A stretch of DNA of 64,000 nucleotides from Volvox africanus (GCA_030268105.1 BSDZ01000003.1:248001-312000), one strand, 5' to 3'; shown: positions 22,486-36,026, counted from the stretch's first letter. A program made the numbers and translations. The notes: generated by a model from the sequence alone, not told the origin.

Positions 22486-25400
22486 TTTTCTGAACTAACG
22501 CGTGGTCGGTGGTCATCCTTACGGCCAGCCGTTAAGGCATTGTTGCCTTGTGTACTTGGACACATCGAGCGAGTCATTGCGCGACGCATCACGCTTGACG
22601 GACGCACGGGACTTCTCTGCTTCGACCCGTTGTGTAATTTGTTTACACCTCGCCGTCCCCTGTCGTCTATCGATCTGTCTAACCACGTGGTTTTGTTCAT
22701 CCCCTCGTCTCTGCGTGAGATGTCGGAACAGTTGGCCATATACAGGAGATGTAGGCGTCAATATCCAGGCACTGCCGCATGTGTATTACTCCCTGCTTTC
22801 TGTCGGCGCAAGGCAGAGGCATTGTTAAGGGGTATGCGGCATGTCCACCGGTTCGAGCCGGGCACCGTTTTGTTTAATGGTGTGGATCGGGAGGGTACGC
22901 TGGCTCCGTGGCCACACCTATCCTACTCGGTTGACGTTTGGTACGAAGCTCCTGACGGGGGTGCCGTTGGTTACGGACCCGCCCTAAGTGCACTGACGTT
23001 GTCTGCTGGGCAGTCGCTCGTAGATAACCGTGTCCCTGTGGTTCAGATCGGTTTGAATGGCCGTACTCTGAAGGCACTTGTTGACACCGGTGCCAGTGAC
23101 GACTTCATCTCTGTCGCAGAGGTGAATGCGCTAGGGTTGTCCCCAGAGTCGTCTGATTGTACACAGGTTACCCTTGCTGACGGGGGTAAGCATCCCATCG
23201 TGGGCAGGATTACCCTTAGCCTATCGTTAGGCCCTTTGCGTGTTGTGACCCGGCCGTACGTGCTGCAGGGCTTAGCAGAGACTGCACCGTACATAATGGG
23301 GTCGTCGACATTACGACAGTACCGCGCGCGCATCGACATGGAGACCGCAACCCTGCATATGTGCAAGGGTACTCTGTCGATTAAGGTACCTTTTCTGTCG
23401 TTCGAACATGTCACACCAAAGGAGGGCGAAACTGAGGCGGTGCCTATGGTTAATTTCGCTGTGACCGCAATGGCCGCGCGAATCGAACCAGAGCTAGTCG
23501 GGCGTAAGGAGGCCGTCCGTTTGTTACGGAAGGGTGCCCACGGACTGCTTTTAAGGCCGCGGGTGAGCTGTTGTGTCACCACCGCGCAGATTTCTGTGGA
23601 TCCTGAGGTTGAGGCCCTACTGTCGCAGTATGAGGACGTCTTTAAAGATATCCCTGGCCTACCACCTATGCGTCCTGTTGATCACACAATCCCTCTCATG
23701 CCTGGAGCGCAGCCTACGGCCCGGCCAATGTACAGGTTGAGTCCATTGGAACTGGACGAGGTGAAGCGCCAGGTGACGGATTTGCTCGCGAAGGGTATGA
23801 TACGCCCCAGCACATCCCCGTATTCTGCACCGATTTTGTTTGTCGGTAAGAAGGATGGGACCTTGCGCATGTGCATCGATTACCGGGGGTTAAATGCGAA
23901 TACGGTGAAAAATCGCTACCCTTTGCCACGCGTGGACGACCTGTTGGATAAGCTGAAGGGCTCGGCTTATTTTTCCTCAATTGACTTACAACAGGGCTAC
24001 AATCAGATTCGCATCGCTGCCTCTGATATCCCGAAAACCGCTTTTCGGACGCCCTTCGGTCACTTTGAGTATACGGTCCTATCGTTTGGTTTGACTAATG
24101 CCCCTGCGACGTTTCAGGCGGTTATGGACCGAATGTTTAGGCCGTTTATCGACAGGTTCGTTGTTTGCTACCTGGATGACATCTTGGTATATTCTAAGAC
24201 GCGCGAGGAGCACTTGGAGCATCTGCGGCTCGTGCTCGACGTTATGAGGCGGGAGCAATTGTTTGCTAAACGCGCCAAATGCTTTTGGGCGCAGCCTCAG
24301 GTGGAATATTTGGGCCACATTGTGTCGGCCACCGGTGTGAAGATGGACCCGCGGAAGGTCGCCGTGGTTCGCGATTGGCCCGCGCCTCAGAACCTCACGG
24401 AGCTGCGTAAGTTCCTTGGCTTGACCAATTATTTCCGGAAGTTCATTGAAAAATATTCCATCATTGCGGCCCCGCTTACTAACTTAACTCGCAAAGGCGT
24501 TTTCGTTTCGCTCGAGTCGTGGACGTCGCAATGCCAGCGGGCATTCGAAGAGCTCAAACGAATCGTTGCCGAAGATGTCACCCTTGCATTCCCTGATTAC
24601 TCGTTACCATTTCGTGTTGAGGTAGTGTCTGATGCCTCAATATTTGGAAGCGGCGCTGTATTGCTACAGGAAGGGCGACCGATCGCCTTCACGAGTAAGA
24701 AGTTTTCTGGTGCGGAGATTCGCTACACCACCGGGGAACAGGAGCTTCTGGCCGTGCTGCATGCTTTAAAGGAATGGCGCTGTTACCTCGAGGGACGCCC
24801 GTTTACTTTAAAGACTGACCATAAGCCCCTAACGTTTTTGCAAAGCGTTCCGACGTTGAACCGCCGTCAAGCTAGGTGGATGGAATATCTAGCTAGGTTC
24901 AACTGCACCTGGGAGTATATTTCTGGTAAATTGAATATTGCCGATGCTCTCAGTCGACATCCGTCGCTACACGCTGCAATTTTGGCAGCGCCCGTCGTGC
25001 GGCCGCGTAGCGAGGGGGTTCCGATCGCGACGGACCTCGCGGAGCGGTTGAAGGTTGCCTACAGCGCAGACGCCTGGTTCGCGGACCCGGCTAATGTAGA
25101 AAACCTTCGCAAGCAGAATGGCCTTTGGCTACGGACGGAGGGTGCAGCTACGCAAATCGTCGTTCCGAACGACGACGCGCTACGCTACGACATCCTTGCG
25201 CGGTTCCACGAGGACCCGTTAGCAGGACACCCTGGTAGCAAGCGATTGATCGACTTGGTGCAACGTTCCTTTTGGTGGCCTCGTTTGGCTAAGGATGCGG
25301 CGAACTTCGTCCAGACATGCAGTCTGTGCCAGCGCAATAAGGCTTTGTCCGGTAAGGGCCATGGGTTGTTGCAACCGTTGCCTGTCCCGGATGCGCCTTG

Positions 25401-26508
25401 GGAAAGTGTTTCCATGGACTTCGTAGTCGCGCTGCCCAAAACTGAGGGGGGATACGATGCGGTGTTCGTAATGGTCGATCGTCTGACTAAGATGGTTCAC
25501 CTAGCACCATGCACATCATCCTGCACGGCTGAGCAAACCGCACGTTTGTTTTTCGATAATGTGGTTCGGTTACACGGGATTCCCAAAAATGTGATCTCGG
25601 ACCGCGGTGGACAGTTCACGTCTAAGTTTTGGGAAGCGCTCTGCAAACTAGTTGGCATGCGCGTCAACCTGAGCACGGCGTATCACCCACAGACTGATGG
25701 TCAAACCGAACGCACAAACCGCACGTTGGGTGATATGTTGCGCAATTATGCTGGTCGCACACCACTTGTTTGGGATACATATTTGACTGCGGCAGAATTC
25801 GCGCTTAACAACGCTGTTAACCGCTCTACAGGCAAAAGTCCGTTCTTTCTTAACTACGGGTTTCATCCCGCGCTACCCGTGTGGCGTGAGTTGGAAGTGA
25901 ACGTGCCTGCTGCTAAACTTTTTGCCAAGTCTTTTATGTCCCGAATCACAGACGCGAAGTCGTGTTTGGACGCGGCGCAGCAACGAACGACAGAATACTA
26001 CAACAAATCCAAGCAGGATGTGACGTTTTCGGAAGGGCAACTCGTGTTGCTAAGCACCAAGAACTTGCGTTCCTTGGCCGACGGATCCCGAAAACTCTTA
26101 CCCCGCTGGATTGGTCCGTATCCTGTCGTGCGCATGGTTGGGAATGTGGCTGTGGAGCTTGCATTGCCCGCTGATATGCCCATTCACCCCACGTTTCACG
26201 TATCGCTTGTTCGTCCGTATCGTGGTACGGAACCCGTCCCTGAGCCTGCTAACGCCCCCGCAGCGATCAAACCAGTTCCCGAGACCTGGGTCGCTGGTAA
26301 ACAGAAGTTTTACGATGTGGAGCGGGTGTTAGATTATCGCGCGCGTCGTGTGGGCCGACACCGACGTAAGCGAACAGTACACGAGTACTTGGTTAAGTGG
26401 ACAGGGTATACCGACGAGCACAACTCATGGGAACCGGCACGCAACTTCTCACAGGACATGAAACCCCTGCTCGAAGAAGCCCGCAAACGTGCCACACAAG
26501 CCCAATGA
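22447..26508 (+). CDS. pol: Pol polyprotein with chromodomain, element 1
   Basis: 1353 aa after the gag UAG, in the gag frame, ending at TGA 26506-26508. There is no ATG near the 5' end, so it is probably made as a 1765-aa Gag-Pol. Numbering is from the codon after UAG. Protease has D213 in DTGAS. Reverse transcriptase has YLDD at 575-578. RNase H has D729 in SDAS, followed by GEQEL and TDHKPL. Integrase has zinc ligands H921, H928, C958, C961 (H-x6-H-x29-C-x2-C) and catalytic D991, D1052, E1088 (D-x60-D-x35-E). A GPY/F module (WIGPYPVV, then [13 protein letters not shown]) comes next. The C-terminal chromodomain starts near 1287 and keeps the aromatic cage Y1289, W1318, Y1321, which in HP1-type domains binds methylated H3K9. 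All catalytic residues seen are intact. Confidence 0.95.
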   Translation, partial: GLARVPAEGALPGFSELTRGRWSSLRPAVKALLPCVLGHIERVIARRITLDGRTGLLCFDPLCNLFTPRRPLSSIDLSNHVVLFIPSSLREMSEQLAIYRRCRRQYPGTAACVLLPAFCRRKAEALLRGMRHVHRFEPGTVLFNGVDREGTLAPWPHLSYSVDVWYEAPDGGAVGYGPALSALTLSAGQSLVDNRVPVVQIGLNGRTLKALVDTGASDDFISVAEVNALGLSPESSDCTQVTLADGGKHPIVGRITLSLSLGPLRVVTRPYVLQGLAETAPYIMGSSTLRQYRARIDMETATLHMCKGTLSIKVPFLSFEHVTPKEGETEAVPMVNFAVTAMAARIEPELVGRKEAVRLLRKGAHGLLLRPRVSCCVTTAQISVDPEVEALLSQYEDVFKDIPGLPPMRPVDHTIPLMPGAQPTARPMYRLSPLELDEVKRQVTDLLAKGMIRPSTSPYSAPILFVGKKDGTLRMCIDYRGLNANTVKNRYPLPRVDDLLDKLKGSAYFSSIDLQQGYNQIRIAASDIPKTAFRTPFGHFEYTVLSFGLTNAPATFQAVMDRMFRPFIDRFVVCYLDDILVYSKTREEHLEHLRLVLDVMRREQLFAKRAKCFWAQPQVEYLGHIVSATGVKMDPRKVAVVRDWPAPQNLTELRKFLGLTNYFRKFIEKYSIIAAPLTNLTRKGVFVSLESWTSQCQRAFEELKRIVAEDVTLAFPDYSLPFRVEVVSDASIFGSGAVLLQEGRPIAFTSKKFSGAEIRYTTGEQELLAVLHALKEWRCYLEGRPFTLKTDHKPLTFLQSVPTLNRRQARWMEYLARFNCTWEYISGKLNIADALSRHPSLHAAILAAPVVRPRSEGVPIATDLAERLKVAYSADAWFADPANVENLRKQNGLWLRTEGAATQIVVPNDDALRYDILARFHEDPLAGHPGSKRLIDLVQRSFWWPRLAKDAANFVQTCSLCQRNKALSGKGHGLLQPLPVPDAPWESVSMDFVVALPKTEGGYDAVFVMVDRLTKMVHLAPCTSSCTAEQTARLFFDNVVRLHGIPKNVISDRGGQFTSKFWEALCKLVGMRVNLSTAYHPQTDGQTERTNRTLGDMLRNYAGRTPLVWDTYLTAAEFALNNAVNRSTGKSPFFLNYGFHPALPVWRELEVNVPAAKLFAKSFMSRITDAKSCLDAAQQRTTEYYNKSKQDVTFSEGQLVLLSTKNLRSLADGSRKLLPRWIGPYPVVRMVGNVAVELALPADMPIHPTFHVSLVRPYRGTEPVPEPANAPAAIKPVPETWVAGKQKFYDVERVLDYRARRVGRHRRKRTVHEYLVKWTGYTDEHNSWEPARNFSQDMKPLLEEARKRATQAQ

Positions 26509-26567
26509 CCCCTGCAGTCGATGCTGTATGATGCAGCGAGGACGCTGCATACGGGAGGGGGGATAAT
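26509..26567 (+). other. Pre-LTR hairpin and polypurine tract, element 1
   Basis: The 59 nt between the pol stop and the 3' LTR hold a perfect hairpin ATGCAGCG-AGGA-CGCTGCAT (26531-26550). The polypurine tract GGGAGGGGGG (26553-26562) and ATAAT follow, directly before the LTR. The tract primes plus-strand DNA synthesis. Hairpin and tract are unchanged in element 2. Confidence 0.85.
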
Positions 26568-27391
26568 TGTTGTGCTACGGTTCATTTCCCGTCGACGCGT
26601 AGGTCGACGCGATCCTATGAGTCGAAGTGCTTTTGTGATGAACGCATTACATATGAATGAATCTGCATGATATAAATGTATTCGCATACATTTATATATG
26701 CATCTGGCATGTTGTCATGATCCATCGCGACATCGCACCATGGCAAATCCGCCTAGCATGCATGAATGACCTAATCATTGAAGTGCGCATTATGCTCGTG
26801 CTACGAAACGATAAGTAATATTATCTGATATAATATTACTTCATTAAAGCACACGTTGAGAGCGCCGCACTCGTCGCGATGCATGCCCTGCAACCGGATA
26901 TCGTTATCCGGACCCTTGCATCATGCGAATGCCGGAAAGGCTTATACGTTGTTATGCGTAGACATCGCCTAGACGCAGTAGGGTTGTCACATCTAGGATC
27001 GGCCTCCTAATGTGAATCGTACGGCATTGCGATGCTGCGAGTATAACAGATGCGAGGACGGCTAAGCTAGACAAGATATCCGATACCGGAGAACACTCGT
27101 GTGTTCTGAATTACTATTTCTATACACTATTCTACTTAGCCCGAGCTAAGCCTTAACTTCGCTAATCACCGCCGCGTGATGATTGCTGGCTTCCGGCGCT
27201 GACGGCGATTTCGTCCATTGCATCATTCCGACCTGTAAGACCGTAAGTTATATCTCTCTTCGTCTTGAAGTCTTCCGCTGTCTCTGTTTGCTCTCGCTTG
27301 CCTTGCTGTACTTGCAAGTGCTCGCGCATCGGTGTCGATAGTCTCCAGACGTGCAGATACTCATGAGCAAACGCGAACGAGAGGTACAACA
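26568..27391 (+). repeat. 3' LTR of element 1
   Basis: 824 bp, base-for-base the same as the 5' LTR wherever compared, and followed by the target duplication CTTAC at 27392-27396. Identity of the LTR pair implies an insertion too recent for point mutations to accumulate, or gene conversion. Confidence 0.97.
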
Positions 27392-28040
27392 CTTACCAGC
27401 GACTCTTGGCCAGCCCAAACCTGTTTATATTTGCAATGCGCCCAGGCCTGCCTGGCCCTTATTGCATCATTCATTCTTATATGTGCATTGCAGAGTCTCA
27501 ACAACCTGCCAGCGGGAATCTAACTGGCGACCCTCAGCCAGCTTAAACCTATTGAAAATTGCAATGCGCCCAGGCCTGCCTGGCCCTTATGGCATCATTC
27601 ATTGGTATATGTGCATCGCGCACTCTCAACAACCTGCCAGCGAAAATCTAACCAGCGACTCTTGGCCAGCCCAAACCTGTTTATATTTGCAATGCACCCA
27701 GGCCTGCCTGGCCCTTTTTGCATCATTCATTGTTATATGTGCATTGTAGAGTCTCAACAACCTGCCAGCGGGAATCTAACTGGCGACCCTCAGCCAGCCC
27801 AAACCTATTGAAAATTGCAATGCGCCCAGGCCTGCCTGGCCCTTATTGCATCATTCATTGGTATATGTGCATCGCGCACTCTTGGCCAGCCCAAACCTGT
27901 TATTATTTGCAATGCGCCCAGGCCTGCCTGGACCTAATTGCATCATTTATTCTTTTATGTGCATGGCTCACTCTCAACAACCTTCTCTGATCATCAGCCA
28001 GCGGGCATCTAACCATCGACTCTCGGCCAGCCCAAACCTA

Positions 28041-30457
28041 TTGAAATTTGGAATGCGCCCAGGCCTGCCTGGCCCTTATTGCATCATTTATTCTAATATG
28101 TGCATTGCGCACTCTCAACATCCTTCCCTGTTCATGACCAAGTGGAAATCTAACCGGCAACTCTTGGCCAGCCCAAAACCTATTGAAATTTGCTATGCGC
28201 ACAGGCCTGCCTGGACCTTATTGCATCATTTATTGGTATATATGCATCGCGCACTCTCAACAACCTGCCAGCGGGCATTTAACCAGCGACTCTTAGCCAG
28301 CCCAAACCTATTGAAAATTGCAATGCGCCCAGGCCTGCCTGGCCCTTATGGCATCATTCATTGGTATATGTGCATCGCGCACTCTCAACAACCTGCCAGC
28401 GAAAATCTAACCAGCGACTCTTGGCCAGCCCAAACCTGTTTATATTTGCAATGCGCCCAGGCCTGCCTGGCCCTTATGGCATCATTCATTGGTATATGTG
28501 CATTGCGCACTCTCAACAACCTGCCAGAGGAAATCTAACCGGTGACTCTCAGCTAGCCCAAATCCGTTTATATTTGCTATGCACCCAGGCTTGCCTGGAC
28601 CTAATTGCATCATTTATTCTTATATGTGCATGGCTCACTCTCAACAACCTTCCCTGATCATCAGCCAGCGGGAATCTAACCAGCGACCCTCGGCTAGCCC
28701 AAACCTGTTTATATTTGCAATGCGCCCAGGCCTGCCTGGCCCTTATTGCATCATTCATTGGTATATGTTCATTGCGCACTCTTAACAACCTGCCAGCTGG
28801 AATCTAAACGGCGACCCTCGGCTAGCCCAAACCTGTTAAAATTTGCAATGTGCCCAGGCCTGCCTGGCCCTTAATGCATCATTCATTGGTATATTTGCAT
28901 TGCGGAGTCTCAACAACCTGCCAGCGGGAATCTAACCGGCGACCCTAAGCCAGCCCGAACCTATTGAAATTTGCAATGCGCCCAGGCCTGCCTGGCTCTT
29001 ATTATATCATTGATTGGTATATGTGCATCGCGCACTCTCAACAACCTGCCAGCGGGAATCTTACCAGCGACTCTCGACCAGCCCAAACCTATTGAAAATT
29101 GCAATGCGCCCAGGCCTGCCTGGCCCTTACTGCATCATTTATTCTTATATGTGCATGGCTCACTCTAAACAACCTGCCAGCGGAAATCTATCCGGTGACT
29201 CTCGGCCAGCCCAAACCTGTTATTATTTGCAATTCTTTCAAGGCTGCCCGGCCCTTTTTGCATCATTTTTTCATATATGTGCATGGCTCCCTCTCAACAA
29301 CCTTCCCTGATCATCAGCCAGCGGGCATCTAACCAGCGACTCTCGGCCAGCCCAAACCTATTGAAAGTTGCAATGCGCCCAGGCCTGCCTGGCCCTTATT
29401 GCATCATTCATTGGTATATGTGCATTGCACACTCTCAACAACCTGCCAGAGGAAATCTAACCCGCGACTCTCGGCCAGCCCAAACCTATTGAAAATTGCA
29501 ATGCGCCCAGGCCTGCCTGGCCCTTATTGCATCATTCATTGTTATATGTTCATTGCACAGTCTCAACAACCTGCCAGAGGAAATCTAACCGGCGACCCTC
29601 GGCTAGCCAAACCTGTTAATATTTGCAATGTGCCCAGGCCTGCCTGGCCCTTATTGCATCATTTATTCTTATATGTGCATGGCTCACTCTCTACAACCTG
29701 CCAGCGGAAATCTAACCGGTGACTCTCGGCCAGCCCAAACCTATTGAAAATTGCAATGCGCCCAGGCCTGCCTGGCCCTTATTGCATCATTTATTCTTAT
29801 ATGTGCATGGCTCACTCTCAACAACCTGCCAGCGGGAATCTAACCGGTGACTCTCGGCCAGCCTAAACCTGTTTATATTTGCAATGCTTTCAAGGCTGCC
29901 CGGCCCTTATTGCATCATTCATTGGTATATAGGCATTACGCACTCTCAACAACCTGCCAGCGGGAATTTAACTGGCGACCCTCGGCTAGCCCAAACCTGT
30001 TGTTATTTGCAATGTGCCCAGGCCTGCCTGGCCCTTATTGCATCATTTATTCTTATATGTGCATGGCTCACTCTCAACAACCTGCCAGCGGAAATCTAAT
30101 CGGTGACTCTTGGCCAGCCCAAACCTGTTATTATTTGCAATGCGCCCAGGTCTGCCTGGACCTAATTGCATTATTTATTTTTTTATGTGCATGGCTCACT
30201 CTCAACAACCTTCCCTGATCATCAGCCAGCGGGCATCTAACCATTGACTCTCGGCCAGCCCAAACCTACTGAAATTTGGAATGCGCCCAGGCCTGCCTGG
30301 CCCTTATTGCATCATTTATTCTTATATGTGCATTGCGCATTCTTAACATCCTTCCCTGTTCATGAGCAAGTGGGAATCTAACCGGCAACTCTTGGCCAGC
30401 CCAAAACCTATTGAAATTTGCTATGTGCACAGGCCTGCCTGGCCCTTATTGCATCAT
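28041..30457 (+). repeat. Segment duplicated from the other side of element 1
   Basis: It matches 18230-19868. From 18507/29099 to about 19865/30457 the spacing is constant at 10592 bp, including rare variants such as ATTTTTTCATATATG and CTCTACAACC. Nearer the start the spacing is 9811 bp (18230/28041). The 781-bp difference equals six monomers plus one 13-bp box (6x128+13), present only in the right copy. Rare shared variants (TTCTAATATGTG, TATATATGCATCG) tie the starts together. Confidence 0.75.
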
Positions 30458-31850
30458 TTATTCTTATATGTGCATGGCTTACTCTCAACAACCTGCCAGC
30501 AAAAATCTAACCAGTGACTCTTGGCCAGCCCAAACCTGTTATTATTTGCAATTCTTTCAAGGCTGCCCGGCCCTTATTGCATCATTTTTTCATATATGTG
30601 CATTGCGCACTCTCAACAACCTGCCAGCGGGAATTTAACTGGCGACCCTCGGCTAGCCCAAACCTGTTAAAATTTGCATTGCGCCCAGGCCTGCCTGGCC
30701 CTTATTGCATCATTCACTGTTATATGTGCATTGCGCAGTCTCAACAACCTGCCAGCGGGAATCTAACCGGCGACCCTCGGCTAGCCCAAACCTGTTTATA
30801 TTTGCAATGTGCCCAGGCCTGCCTGGCCCTTATTGAATCATTTATTCTTATATGTGCATGGCTCACTCTCAACAACCTGCCAGCGGAAATCTAATCGGTG
30901 ACTCTCGGCCAGCCCAAACCTATTGAAAATTGCAATGCGCCCAGGCCTGCCTGGCCCTTATTGCATCATTTATTCTTATATGTGCATGGCTCACTCTCAA
31001 CAACCTGCCAGCGGAAATCTAACTGGTGACTCTCGGCCAGCCTAAACCTGTTTATATTTGCAATGCTTTCAAGGCTGCCCGGCCCTTATTGCATCCTTTA
31101 TTCTTATATTTGCATGGCTCACTTTCCGGAACCTGCCCTGATCATCAGCCTGATCCAGCGGAAATCTAATCGGTGACTCTCGGCCAGCCCAAACCTATTG
31201 AAAATTGCAATGCACCCAGGCCTGCCTGGCCCTTATTGCATCATTGATTGGTATATGTGCATTGCGCACTCTCAACAACCTGCCAGTTGGAATGTAACTG
31301 GTGACCCTTGGCTAGCCCAAACCCGTTAAAATTTGCAATGCGCCCAGGCCTGCCTGGCCCTTATTGCATCATTCATTGGTATATGTGCATCGCGTACTCT
31401 CAACAACCTGCCAGCGGGCATCTAACCAGCGACTCTTGGCCAGCCCAAACCTGTTTATATTTGCAATGCGCCCAGGCCTGCCTGGCCCTTTTTGCATCAC
31501 TCATTGTTATATGTGCATTGCAGAGTCTCAACAACCTGCCAGCTGGAATCTAACTGGCGACCCTCAGCCAGCCCAAACCTATTGAAAATTGCAATGCGCC
31601 CAGGCCTGCCTGGCCCTTATTGCATCATTTATTCTTATATGTGCATGGCTCACTCTCAACAACCTGCCAGCGGGCATCTAACCAGCGACTCTTGGCCAGC
31701 CCAAACCTGTTATTATTTGCAATGCGCACAGGCCTGCCTGGACCTAATTGCATCATTTATTCTTATATGTGCATGGCTCACTCTCAGGAACCTGCCCTGA
31801 TCATCAGCCAGCGGGCATCTAACCAGCGACTCTCGGCCAGCCCAAACCTA

Positions 31851-34800
31851 TTGAAATTTGCAATGCGCCCAGGCCTGCCTGGCCCTTATTGCATAATTCA
31901 TTGGTATATGTGCATTGCGCATTCTCAACATCCTTCCCTGTTCATGAGCAAGTGGGAATCTAACCGGCAACTCTTGGCCAGCCCAAAACCTATTGAAATT
32001 TGCTATGTGCACAGGCCTGCCTGGACCTTATTGCATCATTTATTGGTATATGTGCATCGCGCACTCTCAACAACCTGCCAGCGGGCATTTAACCAGCGAC
32101 TCTCAGCCAGCCCAAACCTATTGAAAATTGCAATGCGCCCAGGCCTGCCTGGCCCTTATGGCATCATTCATTGGTATATGTGCATCGCGCACTCTCAACA
32201 ACCTGCCAGCGGGCATCTAACCATCGACTCTTGGCCAGCCCAAACCTGTTTATATTTGCAATGCGCCCAGGCCTGCCTGGCCCTTATTGCATCATTTATT
32301 CTTATATGTGCATGGCTCACTCTCAACAACCTGCCAGCGGGCATCTAACCAGCGACTCTTGGCCAGCCCAAACCTGTTATTATTTGCAATGCGCACAGGC
32401 CTGCCTGGACCTAATTGCATCATTTATTCTTATATGTGCATTGCTCACTCTCAACAACCTGCCAGCGGAAATCTAACTGGTGACCCTCAGCCAGCCCAAA
32501 CCTATTGAAAATTGCAATGCGCCCAGGCCTGCCTGGCCCTTATTGCATCATTTATTCATAAAGGGGTATTGCGCACTTTCAACAACCTGCCAGCGGGAAT
32601 CTAAACGGCCACCCTCGGCCAGCCCAAACCTGTTAAAATTTGCAATGCGCCCAGGCCTACCTGGCCCTTATTGCATCATTCATTGGTATATGTGCATTGC
32701 GCAGTCTCAACAACCTGCCAGCGGAAATCTAACCGGTGACCCTCAGCTAGCCCAAACCTGTTTATATTTGCAATGCGCCCAGGCCTGCCTGGCCCTTATT
32801 GCATCATTCATTGGTATATGTGCATTGCAGAGTCTCAACAACCTGCCAGCGGGAATCTAACTGGCGACTCTCAGCCAGCCCAAACCATTTGAAACTTGCA
32901 ATGCGCCCAGGCCTGCCTGGCCCTTATTGCATCATTTATTCATAATGGGGTATTGCGCACTCTCAACAACCTGCCAGCGGGAATCTAAACGGCCACCCTC
33001 GGCCAGCCCAAACCTGTTAAAATTTGCAATGCGCCCAGGCCTACCTGGCCCTTATTGCATCATTCATTGGTATATGTGCATTGCGCATTCTCAACAACCT
33101 GCCAGCGGAAATCTAACCGTTGACCCTCAGCTAGCCCAAACCTGTTAAAATTTGCAATGCGCCCAGGCCTGCCTGGCCCTTATTGCATCATTCATTGGTA
33201 TATGTTCATTTCGCACTCTTAACAACCTGCCAGCGGGCATCTAACCAGAGACTCTCGGCCAGCCCAAACCTATTGATAATTGCAATGCGCCCAGGCCTGC
33301 CTGGCCCTTATTGCATCATTTATTCTAATATGTGCATCGCGCACTCTCAACAACCTGCCAGCGGAAATCTAACCAGTGACTCTCAGCTAGCCCAAACCTG
33401 TTTATATTTGCAATGCGCCCAGGCCTGCCTGGACCTAATTGCATCATTTATTCTTATATGTGCATGGCTCACTCTCAACAACCTTCCCTGATCATCAGCC
33501 AGCTGGCATCTAACCAGCGACTCTCGGCCAGCCCAAACCTATTGAAAGTTCCAATGCGCCCAGGCCTGCCTGGCCCTTATTGCATCATTCATTGGTATAT
33601 GTGCATTGCGCACTCTCAACAACCTGCCCTGATCATCAGCAAGCGGGAATCTAACCAGCGACCCTAAGCCAGCCCGAACCTATTGAAATTTGCAATGCGC
33701 CCAGACCTGCCTGGCCCTTATTGCATCATTCATTGGTATATGTTCATTGCGCACTCTCAACAACCTGCCAGCTGGAATCTAAACGGCGACCCTCGGCTAG
33801 CCCAAACCTGTTTATATTTGCAATGCGCCCAGGCCTGCCTGGCCCTTTTTGCATCACTCATTGTTATATGTGCATTGCAGAGTCTCATCAACCTGCCAGC
33901 GGGAATCTAACTGGTGACCCTCAGCCAGCCCAAACCTATTGAAAATTGCAATGCGCCCAGGCCTGCCTGGCCCTTATTGCATAATTCATTGGTATATGTG
34001 CATTGCGCATTCTCAACATCCTTCCCTGTTCATGAGCAAGTGGGAATCTAACCGGCAACTCTTGGCCAGCCCAAAACCTATTGAAATTTGCTATGTGCAC
34101 AGGCCTGCCTGGACCTTATTGCATCATTTATTGGTATATGTGCATCGCGCACTCTCAACAACCTGCCAGCGGGCATTTAACCAGCGACTCTCAGCCAGCC
34201 CAAACCTATTGAAAATTGCAATGCGCCCAGGCCTGCCTGGCCCTTATGGCATCATTCATTGGTATATGTGCATCGCGCACTCTCAACAACCTGCCAGCGG
34301 GCATCTAACCATCGACTCTTGGCCAGCCCAAACCTGTTTATATTTGCAATGCGCCCAGGCCTGCCTGGCCCTTATTGCATCATTTATTCTTATATGTGCA
34401 TGGCTCACTCTCAACAACCTGCCAGCGGGCATCTAACCAGCGACTCTTGGCCAGCCCAAACCTGTTATTATTTGCAATGCGCACAGGCCTGCCTGGACCT
34501 AATTGCATCATTTATTCTTATATGTGCATTGCTCACTCTCAACAACCTGCCAGCGGAAATCTAACTGGTGACCCTCAGCCAGCCCAAACCTATTGAAAAT
34601 TGCAATGCGCCCAGGCCTGCCTGGCCCTTATTGCATCATTTATTCATAAAGGGGTATTGCGCACTTTCAACAACCTGCCAGCGGGAATCTAAACGGCCAC
34701 CCTCGGCCAGCCCAAACCTGTTAAAATTTGCAATGCGCCCAGGCCTACCTGGCCCTTATTGCATCATTCATTGGTATATGTGCATTGCGCAGTCTCAACA

Positions 34801-36026
34801 ACCTGCCAGCGGAAATCTAACCGGTGACCCTCAGCTAGCCCAAACCTGTTTATATTTGCAATGCGCCCAGGCCTGCCTGGCCCTTATTGCATCATTCATT
34901 GGTATATGTGCATTGCAGAGTCTCAACAACCTGCCAGCGGGAATCTAACTGGCGACTCTCAGCCAGCCCAAACCATTTGAAACTTGCAATGCGCCCAGGC
35001 CTGCCTGGCCCTTATTGCATCATTTATTCATAATGGGGTATTGCGCACTCTCAACAACCTGCCAGCGGGAATCTAAACGGCCACCCTCGGCCAGCCCAAA
35101 CCTGTTAAAATTTGCAATGCGCCCAGGCCTACCTGGCCCTTATTGCATCATTCATTGGTATATGTGCATTGCGCATTCTCAACAACCTGCCAGCGGAAAT
35201 CTAACCGTTGACCCTCAGCTAGCCCAAACCTGTTAAAATTTGCAATGCGCCCAGGCCTGCCTGGCCCTTATTGCATCATTCATTGGTATATGTTCATTTC
35301 GCACTCTTAACAACCTGCCAGCGGGCATCTAACCAGAGACTCTCGGCCAGCCCAAACCTATTGATAATTGCAATGCGCCCAGGCCTGCCTGGCCCTTATT
35401 GCATCATTTATTCTTATATGTGCATCGCGCACTCTCAACAACCTGCCAGCGGAAATCTAACCAGTGACTCTCAGCTAGCCCAAACCTGTTTATATTTGCA
35501 ATGCGCCCAGGCCTGCCTGGACCTAATTGCATCATTTATTCTTATATGTGCATGGCTCACTCTCAACAACCTTCCCTGATCATCAGCCAGCTGGCATCTA
35601 ACCAGCGACTCTCGGCCAGCCCAAACCTATTGAAAGTTCCAATGCGCCCAGGCCTGCCTGGCCCTTATTGCATCATTCATTGGTATATGTGCATTGCGCA
35701 CTCTCAACAACCTGCCCTGATCATCAGCAAGCGGGAATCTAACCAGCGACCCTAAGCCAGCCCGAACCTATTGAAATTTGCAATGCTCCCAGACCTGCCT
35801 GGCCCTTATTGCATCATTCATTGGTATATGTTCATTGCGCACTCTCAACAACCTGCCAGCTGGAATCTAAACGGCGACCCTCGGCTAGCCCAAACCTGTT
35901 TATATTTGCAATGCGCCCAGGCCTGCCTGGCCCTTTTTGCATCACTCATTGTTATATGTGCATTGCAGAGTCTCATCAACCTGCCAGCGGGAATCTAACT
36001 GGTGACCCTCAGCCAGCCCAAACCTA
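31851..36026 (+). repeat. Higher-order repeat of 2088 bp, two tandem copies
   Basis: Landmarks recur 2088 bp apart: 31891/33979 (the rare GCATAATTC), 32171/34259, 32480/34568, 32927/35015, 33183/35271 and 33721/35809. The unit equals 16x128 + 3x13 + 1. After 36026 the array repeats part of the same unit again with 1434-bp spacing (34568/36002, 35015/36449, 35271/36705). Confidence 0.8.

Larger units (their letters stand above)
19920..27391 (+). mobile_element. Element 1: intact Ty3/gypsy chromovirus
   Basis: A complete 7472-bp LTR retrotransposon. In order it has an 824-bp LTR, primer-binding site, leader, gag, an in-frame UAG, pol with C-terminal chromodomain, a hairpin, a polypurine tract and an 824-bp LTR. 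The LTR ends are TGTTGT...ACAACA and the flanks carry a 5-bp duplication. The two LTRs read as identical by eye, and gag and pol have no frameshift or premature stop other than the gag UAG. This indicates a recent insertion that may still be autonomous. The order RT-RNase H-integrase and the chromodomain place it among chromoviruses of Metaviridae. Family assignment is firm from motifs; lineage within chromoviruses is not resolved. Confidence 0.97.
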
